This document shows positions 55,719-64,000 of a DNA stretch of 64,000 bases, piece by piece. Every line of letters begins with the position of its first letter. Positions within the stretch are counted from its first letter, which is position 1. The notes under the pieces are model-generated. The model worked only from the letters and a program-made list of their open reading frames with translations. It made no database searches and was not told where the DNA came from. Source of the DNA: Chrysogorgia sp. JL179-B06 (lineage: Eukaryota; Cnidaria; Anthozoa; Scleralcyonacea; Chrysogorgiidae); the NCBI GenBank assembly GCA_035772405.1, contig JAYKKM010000415.1, positions 362,501 to 426,500 on the forward strand, given 5' to 3'. The translations under genes and the position numbers were made by a program.

Positions 55719-58325
55719 TCATCGCTTTCTTTGGAGCCTTTTTAATCGGAAAGCCAAACTTGTATTTGGTTCAAGATCTTTCTCATTGACATAATGAGCA
55801 CAGCCTGCAACAGGACAGCGAGCTCTTGATCTTAACTTTATATGTTGAATAATGGCAGTTTTTTCATAACTGTGATTGCATGTTTTACTCCTTACTGGTT
55901 CAACCATTTCCTTTCGTGTTATAGGACACATTATTGATTCCTCTGGTGCCTAAAGAACAATGAATGACACATTCACCAATTAGCGTCCAAGCCAGCCATC
56001 TCTGTATTTTCAAAAACAGGCTTTACATTGTATATTTTCTAGTATGAATCACCCACAAACCTGAGCAATAATGATATCTTCATCTATATCGTCATTGTCA
56101 GGTGCATTTGGTAAAGGCTGACCGCTGTGATGAACATTCCAAACTTCCTGTACAAAATGCTGTACTTTAGGATGCTGTTGGAGTTCCTCATTATCACTAG
56201 TGTTTTCAATTAACTTGCTTAACAAGATCTTCTCAATGTCAGGAACATTGCCACTACAACATAAAATGAGTAACAAGTATAATCTGACTAATCACACTTA
56301 CAACACTAGGGCGCACCAACGTTATTAGAAATGCCATAAAACACCCAACTGATCCAAATACAAAAATACCTGTACTCCAAAATTATAGGAGGTCGACATA
56401 TTGAGCAAAGGCCATTGTCAAAAAGTTTTAGTTTATGTGAAATCACTTACACCTTACCTTAGACCACTTGTACACAATTTATGAAGTTCACCAAGTCTTT
56501 TAACACTACCTATGCTGCACTCTATGTGGTATATAATTACTTTGATCCAAATATAGCAGTCCTGTATTGCTCACTATGTTCAAGTGTGGTGCCAGGGAGA
56601 GTGAAGCTAGTACAATCAATCAATCATGGAAACTTACTGGTAACAGGAGCGGTGGAACAGGGTCTGTAGCCCTCAAGAATTAAGAAAAAAGCCCCCCCCC
56701 CCAACAAACTACTGTACTTTGGAATAAAATTATCGATATTAAGATAATTTGGTGAAAACTGTGCAAATATTTGCAAACCCATCTTGTCTCGTGGGCCGTG
56801 AGTTAGGGCCTCCTTTGATAATCACCATTTGTCATATGCTAAAATTAATTATCTAGTTGATGCCCTACTGGGCATCGCACGCTTTCTTGATGCCCAGACC
56901 TCCTCGCATCGGAGATGGTTGCATGTTTGGGAGACTGCATCAAGTTGATCACTGATCCACATGCTCTCACAATACTGGAAATACCATTTCAGAGTGTTTA
57001 CATTTTCAAACATTTACGGGAGCATGCCACCGGACCCCTAGCAATCTCAGGCTTTGCCCTCCGCTTCGCGGTCAGCCCCCCCCCAACGGTAATCATCTTC
57101 CACCCCCCTTGACTGGTAATCATATGAGAGGATCTTCTGTTTCCTCCACAAACACTTCTGGGAATGGGCTCAGGCTGTTGTGGAGCAGGCACCTCTCAGA
57201 TTGTAACAAACGGACAGATTCCTTACAGAAAAAGTTGCCACCCTGATGGCTGCACGCCTTCTTTCCTTATCGATATTAAGATAATTTGGTGAAAACTGTG
57301 CAAATATTTGCAAACCCATCTTGTCTCATGGGCCGTGAGTTAGGGCCTCCTTTGATAATCACCATTTGTCATATGCTAAAATTAATTATCTAGTTGATTC
57401 CCTACTGGGCATCGCACGCTTTCTTGATGCCCAGACCTCCTCGCATCGGAGATGGTTGCATGTTTGGGAGACTGCATCAAGTTGATCACTGATCCACATG
57501 CTCTCACAATACTGGAAATACCATTTCAGAGTGTTTACATTTTCAAACATTTACGGGAGCATGCCACCGGACCCCTAGCAATCTCAGGCTTTGCCCTCCG
57601 CTTCGCGGTCAGCCCCCCCCCAACGGTAATCATCTTCTGCCGCCCTTGACTGGTAATCATATGAGAGGATCTTCTGTCTCCTCCACAAGCACTTCTGTGA
57701 TTACTGGGAATGGGCTCAGGCTGTTGTGGAGCAGGCACCTCCCACCAGATTGTAACAAACGGACGGATGCCACCCTGATGGCTGCACGCCTTCTTTCCCT
57801 GCCTAAGCTTTTGCACACATGCAATTCATCATTCATACATGCTTTATATTTTGGTGGGTGAATAATTGAATAGAAGTAGGAAGATCAATTTGGATGTCCC
57901 CTGCTGAAGGCAGATGTTGGCATTCCTGGCCAAAAAAACCTTTTACATTTTGACTACTGATTCTCAATAGTCCCAACATGAGAGCTCTGGTAGGATCCTA
58001 TATAAAACATATATAACCAAGTGAGTAGAAACGGAATTTGATGTACGTCTTACGCAGTAGCTTTGCTGTACTCTTCTTTGAATGCTGTCTTTGTAAGTTG
58101 CGCTGCTTTCAACCACTGTTCCAATTCCTTTTCCATTTGAACATACTGCACCGTTAAATCTTTCAATTGCTCCATCTCTTCGCTTGTTTCGTCTGGTGAA
58201 TTACTTTCCTCAATGTCCAGAGCAATATCGAGGGTCGAAGAAAGACCAACATCAAGGTATTCCTGAATCTTTGAAAGCCTTTCTGTGTTGTTGTCAATCT
58301 CGTTGTATTGGAAAGAACCCGCCAT
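55719..58325 (-). CDS. NSMCE2: NSMCE2 (MMS21-type SUMO E3 ligase of the SMC5/6 complex), 3-4 exons
   Basis: Minus-strand exons 58325-58054, (optional 56505-56458), 56253-56061, 55949-55719. This gives 231 residues without, or 247 with, the 48-bp exon; both are in frame. Exon 1 is the helical SMC5-binding part (IQEYLDVGLSSTLDIALDIE; MEKELEQWLKAAQLTKTAF). The next exon has VPDIEKILLSKLIEN and HPKVQHFVQEV, matching the family region before the catalytic domain. The last exon is the SP-RING: CPITRKEMVEPVRSKTCNHS then ARCPVAGCAHYV, with the C-x-H/C-x4-C ligand pattern. It attaches SUMO within SMC5/6 during DNA repair in the nucleus (known). The start is the Met of MAGSFQ; an in-frame Met further upstream exists, but the residues between look like leader sequence. 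It shares a short upstream region with MED30. Confidence 0.9.
56731..57805. repeat. Recent 537-bp tandem duplication in an NSMCE2 intron
   Basis: tatcgatattaagataattt begins at 56,731 and again at 57,268. Nearly every base between matches over about 530 bp, with a few small indels (e.g. tcttctgtttcctcc versus tcttctgtctcctcc). Confidence 0.95.
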
Positions 58326-58580
58326 TTTGAATGCGAAAATGAATATTTTGCGCGCGAAATCAAAATTTCCAGGGGGGATAGTTGTCATGGCATTCATCTT
58401 GTTTCTACGAAACTTCTCCCGTATATTCATTTCGTGGAAGTTAAGAATATACTGACGCATCAGTTTATGAAAAGTATCGCAGTTAAACAGCTGTTCAAAA
58501 ATAATAAAACAATAGTTTCTATCTATTAACTATCTATTAACATCAAACATCTTGAGATGACCCCCCGTATAATTATTTCT
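58326..58580. promoter_or_regulatory. Putative bidirectional promoter of NSMCE2 and MED30
   Basis: 255 bp separate the two divergent start codons, so both transcripts must start in or near it. It holds the translated-looking but probably untranslated leader of NSMCE2. I see no TATA box clearly placed for either gene. Confidence 0.6.
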
Positions 58581-60729
58581 ATGTCCGCTGGACAAGGAAT
58601 TACAATTTTCAATCCCAATATGGCAGGTCTCAGGGGAATTCCTGATTGTCAAGTCGTATTTCATGAACAAGGATTGCGTTTTCCACCAGATATACGAGTC
58701 GAAATGGATACATCTGATATTGATACTTCAAAAACTAATATTGGAGTTGCCATGGAGGGTCAAAAGTTGGTAAGAGAGATTGTTCAAAAGGCCACTAGCC
58801 TGTTTAAGACACTGCAAGGTTGTGAGGTGTTGAATATTGAAGAGATTGGAAGTAAGGAAAGACAACAGCGGTTAACAAAAACATGTGAAGAGACATTGCA
58901 ACATTTGAAAGAACTTTTTATTCAGTTGAGGAATATTTATGAAGAGTCCAGAAAAAGAATGCCAGAAGTGTATCACGACCAGGTGTCAAATACTGGAAAT
59001 ATTGAGGTGTCAATGTGTTAAATTATTATAATTATTAAGATTATTCATTAACTAATTGTGATAGGGAATAAACTAGTCTTGCAAAGAACTGAGTTTTTCT
59101 GAGCCTTGGATTAAATGAGCCTTGGATGATGACCATCAAGCTGTGGCAAAGCTCTCAGCAATCATAGGCATGTGGGTAAATTTTGAAGACATCAATATAA
59201 TCTATCTATTTAATGCATAACCCCTGAAGAACACAAATTATATTGCACATTTTTCGTGGTCCGAGGGCTTCCCTCGGAAAATTATTTGATTCTCTGAAAG
59301 TGTATTCCCTGCAATTTTGAGGGCACTTTTCTCATTTTTCAGTCGCGACAGTGTGCAGGATTAAGTAACACAGATTGGGGCATGGGGAATGCATTGCACG
59401 ACGGCAGAAGAGAAGGAAGGAAAAGCAATTAACTACAAAACCAAATGTATTAGGTATATTCAAGTTGAATATATAGTACAAGATAACGTTTATACTATGC
59501 CCAGGCCCTGGCTATGCCACTGACCATTACTCAACGAAGAACAATAATGAGATCCCAGATTCATTCCCTCAATGAGCATCTGTTATAATGTCATTAAGTT
59601 GCATTCAAATATTAGAATAATTTAAGCCCTAACAAAAAAAGTCTATAGGCATGTCTATAGGCAACCTATAAGATCCTATAGAGAACCTATAGGCTTATAT
59701 AGGAAATTGGAACATTTTCTATAGGCAACCTATAATGAAACATATTTGCCTATAGATGCCTATAGGTGCCTATAGACTTCTATAGGAAATTGGAACATAG
59801 CTTATAGGTGCCTATAGACTTTTTCTGTAAGGGAGACCCTTTTTGCCTGAATGACAAGACCATTTTTGCCTGAATAGAGCTAATTTTCCATACAACCAGG
59901 CAAGCTGCAACCCCCCGGCCCATATGCCTATGTAAGTAATGTCTTCCAGTGCTACTGTTTGTAATCATTAAATCAAATTTGCAAAGCATCTATTCATGGA
60001 CATGTGTGCTGCCAAAGTAGTTGCTTCAATGTATGTTTGAATTTTTAGATTTCAACCTTATGTTCCCACTTATAGAGTTTATTACCACTTGTTGATAATG
60101 GAGACCAAATGGCAGTGGATGACATCATGGCTGTGGAAAATGTTGAGAAAGAAACACTGGTCAAGGTGCAGTTGTTTTAGAATTACTCTCAACAAACTAA
60201 ACAAACATTTTTTCCTTTTGGATCATTATAGGCCCCTGGCTCTGCATAATATGAATGTCTTCCCCAGAGTACCTATGGTCCAGCAAGGCTGTGAGCTCAC
60301 TGTACTGAAGAACTCACTGCTGTGGTATTACCTAAACCCTAACCACATGGGTACGAGGCTATACTACCTTTGCTACGACTTTGACTTCAATAAGCCCACC
60401 ACTTTTTTGCAATTTTGCACAATATCATGACTGCCTTGGATTTGGAGGCAGCACTTCCCTTGCAATAGTAATTTCTAGTATAGACCATATTCACAAATAG
60501 CCACTAACGCCTGGTTCCTATGTTTATAATTTACAAGAATGAGGCTCGAAAGCCTAATTTAAATCCACATAAAAGAATATCAAATTAACAGCCATTTACG
60601 AATACAACTTATTTTAAATGTTTCTAGGAAATTCAACAACAAAATCTAAAGATCAAAGTTCTTATTGAGAAATTAAGAACTCTCATTCAGGACCTTAACC
60701 TGATAGTGCAGCTGGAAACATCCCAATAG
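58581..60729 (+). CDS. MED30: Mediator complex subunit 30 (MED30), 3 exons
   Basis: Exons 58581-58982, 60076-60165 and 60628-60729; 197 residues, all phase 0. Landmarks: GQKLVREIVQKATSLFKTLQ, then LKELFIQLRNIYEESRKRMP, exon 2 SLLPLVDNGDQ, and the C-terminal helix EIQQQNLKIKVLIEKLRTLI followed by QDLNLIVQLE. These fit the two-helix core and C-terminal helix of MED30. MED30 is a metazoan Mediator subunit bridging activators and RNA polymerase II in the nucleus (known). The first 50 residues (GITIFNPNMAGLRG ...) are longer than in human and unmatched. An in-frame Met at 58557 is an alternative start. Donors gtgtca and gtgcag are weak but phase-consistent. Confidence 0.9.
59640..59830. repeat. 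Dense ctatagg motif field
   Basis: About ten copies of ctatag, mostly as cctatagg or tctatagg, in 190 bp of MED30 intron 1, plus two copies of gaaattggaacat. Spacing is irregular. Confidence 0.85.
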
Positions 60730-61300
60730 GTTCCAGTTTTGGATTCAGAAACAAAATATGGTGGAAACAAGTAGACAACACGTTGATAGCGCCTTGTTCA
60801 TATGGTATGCTGAACATATTGTGTACACATTCGGAACTGTTCTGCAGAAATTAATGCATCAAAGGAGATGATGGGGAAAACATTCAAGTGTTTGAGCTTA
60901 ACTGATTTCTATCTTAAGCTACTTCAAGCTGTACAACTTGTGAATTGTTATTCATAGTTACATAAGCATGGGGATGCTAGAAACTGTACAACAAAATACC
61001 TGTACTGGGAAAAATAGGTTGGAGGCACAATAGATTTCTGTGAAAAGTGAGTGGAGTGAGAAAAGTAAAAATAAAATTGCTGTTACACAATAGTCAAAAT
61101 AATGTTCAAAATAGTCAATTTGCTTCATTAGGCATGAATATCTTCTTGAAACAAAGATAACAGTAATATAAGTGTCTATTCTTGAGTTGAACAAAAAAAA
61201 TAGATAACATGACGTCAACCATGACTAATTACGCAGCATGCATGCTAGAAATTGTCTATTTTATACAAATTCAATGAGTACACATTTCTTGATAAGATAT

Positions 61301-61427
61301 GATCCCATATTCACGGATATGATGTCATATTCACGGATATGACGTCATATGTACGGATATGACGTCATATTCACGGATATGTCGTCATATATACGGATAT
61401 GACGTCTCTTCATGGGATGTGACGTCA
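61301..61427. repeat. 20-bp tandem repeat of CRE-like palindromes
   Basis: The unit gatatgacgtcatattcacg recurs with starts at 61301, 61321, 61341, 61361, 61381 and 61401. Perfect TGACGTCA is at 61340, 61360 and 61420, with near matches at 61320, 61380 and 61400; another perfect site is at 61210. It lies between the 3' ends of MED30 and the next gene. Confidence 0.92.
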
Positions 61428-61477
61428 AGGCTACATCTTGCACCCTAATATTAACTTGTTCTCTTCATATCTATTTC

Positions 61478-62500
61478 TTATATTTCTTCATGAAGAAATG
61501 AGAGCCCTCTCGAGGAGACTTCTTTCACAGCAAACTTTTTCCCACGCTGCCGCATACGAAATGCTTGAAGAATGACGTTCTCTCGCTGATCACCGTACGC
61601 CAAGACCGCCAAGATCGCTTTGATTTGTTCTTCGCTGTGAAAGTCGATCATGAAATAGAAGAAAGCATCTCTTAAGAATTTCAATTTCAGTTGATTATGT
61701 CGATCACAATCATCTGAATCTTTGACTCGTGATGTTACTGCAGTTTTCCACCCTTCCTTGGCAACAAGTGCCATCCCTTCCACATCGTCCACGCAGTTAT
61801 TTTTCTTTATCTCTGCCAAGTTTTCATCCTTTTTCGCCAACTCCATTTTTAGCTCAATCAACTCCTTCATCGAAGAACAACACGCAAATACATCGTCAGA
61901 CTCGCTGCACGGTGACTCAAATTCCTTGATCCGTTCCTGTAATTCCTCATTCGCTTTCTCGTAATCGTGCAGCCTCCTCTTCAGTTCCAGGATTTCTCTT
62001 CCCCGTTCCTCTGCCACCGTGCTCTTTCTCTGCCACTTCATTTGTTCTTTGTGGATTTGTTCACGACTTTTCTCGACCTCTTTCCGAAAACCACTGATCT
62101 CCGCGTCGCGCGTTTTCAACAACACGCGTGAATCCCGTAACGCGCGTTCTAACTCGCTAACGGTGCCTCGCAGTAACATTACTGAGGAAATATCCAAGAA
62201 ATCGCATTCTGTTGTCCAACACGACGCATCATCCGGCATCGTTCGTTCGTCGTGAACAATTGTAAACTTCCTGTCATCGTCGCAATGACTTTCTTCTTTC
62301 TTTGGCGTTTTGTCACTCTTCCTTTCATTCTCGCTTTCCTCTTCAACTTTATCGTTGTTTTCCATATCTTTGTAATCTTCTGAACCATTTTCACGTCCTT
62401 CAAGCACTGTCTCGTTCTCTATCCTCGCACCATTCCCCGAATTCGACTCCACTTCACTTTGCTCTAAAATATCTTCGTGAACTTTCGTTTCGTTTTCCAT
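61478..62500 (-). CDS. Coiled-coil protein with GRIP/GRAB-like C-terminal domain, single exon
   Basis: 340 residues from the Met at 62500; the frame extends a few codons upstream but without an ATG. Residues 1-95 are acidic and disordered (NDKVEEESENERKSDKTPKK). Residues about 110-235 form a coiled coil (ELERALRDSRVLLKTRDAEI; EILELKRRLHDYEKANEELQ). The C-terminal 70 residues include KLKFLRDAFFYFMIDFHSEE then QIKAILAVLAYGDQREN, which resembles a GRIP/GRAB module used by golgins to bind ARF/ARL GTPases at the Golgi. The GRIP-type Tyr position appears as Phe. Golgi tethering is therefore an inference. I do not recognise a named orthologue. Being intronless beside intron-rich neighbours could reflect retroposition. 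Confidence 0.7.
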   Translation of the reverse strand: MENETKVHEDILEQSEVESNSGNGARIENETVLEGRENGSEDYKDMENNDKVEEESENERKSDKTPKKEESHCDDDRKFTIVHDERTMPDDASCWTTECDFLDISSVMLLRGTVSELERALRDSRVLLKTRDAEISGFRKEVEKSREQIHKEQMKWQRKSTVAEERGREILELKRRLHDYEKANEELQERIKEFESPCSESDDVFACCSSMKELIELKMELAKKDENLAEIKKNNCVDDVEGMALVAKEGWKTAVTSRVKDSDDCDRHNQLKLKFLRDAFFYFMIDFHSEEQIKAILAVLAYGDQRENVILQAFRMRQRGKKFAVKEVSSRGLSFLHEEI

Positions 62501-64000
62501 GATGCGTTTCAAATTTTTACTCGAGTCGAATCAAGTCGTCTTGAAGACGTCACACCAGAGAACAAAAGGTCGAGTTCGATACTTTAAATTTACGGGTGCT
62601 TGCGCTTTTCAAAATACCTGCCTTGGAACTGGTGGTGTGGACCAACGCGTTATTTTTTGTTCAAACCATCATTCCAATTAGTAAATCACCAAAATATGAC
62701 GGAAAATCCTAGCTTATGCTGCGTGTATATAGGTAATGCAGAAATACAAATCGAAAACTCAGTAAAGAGCTTATACTCGCGGACTATACAGGACCTATCA
62801 TGGACACCAAAACCGCCAGTTTGGAGGCAACTTCAAAGCTGCGACGGATAACGCATCTGCAAATAATTAAAGTAAAATCTTTTGAGGGTATTTTTGTGCT
62901 TTCAATGGGTTATTTTCGAGTACTTTATATAGGGAAAATGCGCTTGTCGACACAGCATATTTACAGTTATCCATATTTCTGTCTTCATCGACGTTTTACT
63001 TTCAGTTTAATCTCTTTGAGATCGCGTCATCGCGGACAAACCCGTTTCGAAATCGCTCGTCGTCTTTTAATTTAGGTCGACCAAGCATTTTTAGCGTATT
63101 TATGAAGAATTTATGAAAGATCGTTGTCAGCCACATTGATGAACTACGCAAGTCAAAACAACGTCAAACCAAAGTCCTAAAAGAAAGAAACACGCGCACT
63201 GCAACCCTAACACCCCGCCTTCAACTTCATTGTCTTCCTAACCCTCCGCCTTACCCCCGCTTGTAGCGTGTGTGAGCGGCGATATTTTGGGTCGTTTGGA
63301 AAGACCAAGTGGAAACCCGACTTTAAGTTTTGTCTCATGACACACCTACAATTCGGCATTGTTCCAACTGAAGCGTTAAATCTTTATTCAACTGATTAGC
63401 ATACAGTGTGATGACCATTCAAAGAGTGTTTTGATTTCCAACGATCAACGTTTCTTTAAATTTAACAAAAAAAATAATTTAACAATTGAAAAACATTTCA
63501 AACCATTGATAAACCCTTTCTTATCAAATGATGATAATTAATGTTCAATTCGCATGCTAATCTTCGTATCAACAATAGCTGGTGCTTTGAAGCATAAAGT
63601 AAGACCTCAACAATTTAAAATAGTGTCAAGCGGTAATCAACGTAACTTCTCTCACTAGCGGTTCGTTCAGACTATAATTTCTCGATTCGACACTGAAATT
63701 TTCGTGAATTTAATTTAATTTTGGTGGCGGGCTTATCGTTTTGTTGATCGCATATCGAGAAAGACCTCATCTTTCCGATCGCATCATTCATCGAGTAATA
63801 TATCGTGGGTCGATGGTGAAAATGAAGTCGAGATTTTCAAGGTAAGACATGATTACTTCTATACTAGAAACTACTATCGCAAGGAAGTGCTGCCTGAAAG
63901 GGACATCTATATTACTTATATGTTATATGTTACTAGTCAACCAACGTACCGTTTCCACCTTGTGTAACTAAGATAACTTAAGATATCAGCTGAGAATTGG
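62501..64000. other. 5' flank, possible first exons of a gene to the right
   Basis: Two short plus-strand candidates have good start-donor pairs. At 62,800, MDTKTASLEATSKLRR continues to a possible donor aaag|taaaa near 62,872. At 63,816, MVKMKSRFS runs into caag|gtaagac near 63,841. No domain can be read from either. The rest shows no gene. Confidence 0.3.

Noticed and set aside
60089..60430. 113-codon plus-strand frame over MED30 exon 2
   Set aside because: A different frame from the MED30 exon, which is supported by phase and family match; the rest is intron.

Overview
This is a stretch of an intron-rich, AT-rich animal nuclear genome. Short canonical GT-AG exons, a metabotropic glutamate receptor-like gene, a Shaker-type K+ channel, LRRC9, MED30, NSMCE2 and POLR3K orthologues, and dense palindromic MITEs and tRNA-headed SINE-like repeats suggest a marine invertebrate. 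An anthozoan cnidarian is my best guess (inference; no diagnostic marker is present). There are no bacterial operons, CRISPR arrays or prophages.

Layout. (1) 1-14,083, minus strand: sixteen exons of LRRC9, running off the left edge and ending in a pyrimidine microsatellite; introns carry MITEs, a 0.9-kb purine minisatellite and LINE scraps. (2) 14.1-17.0 kb: repeats (palindromic MITE, tRNA-headed SINE, CR1/L2-like LINE 3' end). (3) 17,043-26,177, minus: an eight-exon PHF7/G2E3-type multi-zinc-finger protein with a long disordered tail holding four near-identical 26-residue repeats. (4) 26.2-30.2 kb: repeats. (5) 30,261-33,506, plus: a two-exon class C GPCR of the mGluR type. (6) 33.5-37.1 kb: MITEs. 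(7) 37,151-38,372, plus: POLR3K in three exons. (8) 39,275-40,489, minus: an intronless, divergent Shaker-family channel. (9) 43,675-50,552, plus: two small secreted-protein genes (Kazal-like, PAN/apple-like) with similar first exons. (10) 51,340-54,480, plus: FAM8A1, an RDD-family membrane protein, in five exons. (11) 55,719-58,325 minus and 58,581-60,729 plus: NSMCE2 and MED30, head to head across about 255 bp. (12) 61,478-62,500, minus: a single-exon coiled-coil protein with a GRIP-like end. The last 1.5 kb may hold first exons of a gene to the right.

Exon models were built by hand: AG/GT signals, phase continuity, and remembered family landmarks. Every multi-exon model has a coding length divisible by three. 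The genes do not form one pathway. Most are housekeeping or signalling genes; the clearest functional pairing is the shared NSMCE2/MED30 promoter. The observations I rate highest are a degenerate PARP-like fold inside LRRC9, the K+ channel whose outer S4 charges are lost, the in-frame 78-bp VNTR in the PHF7-like gene, and a 20-bp-periodic array of CRE palindromes.
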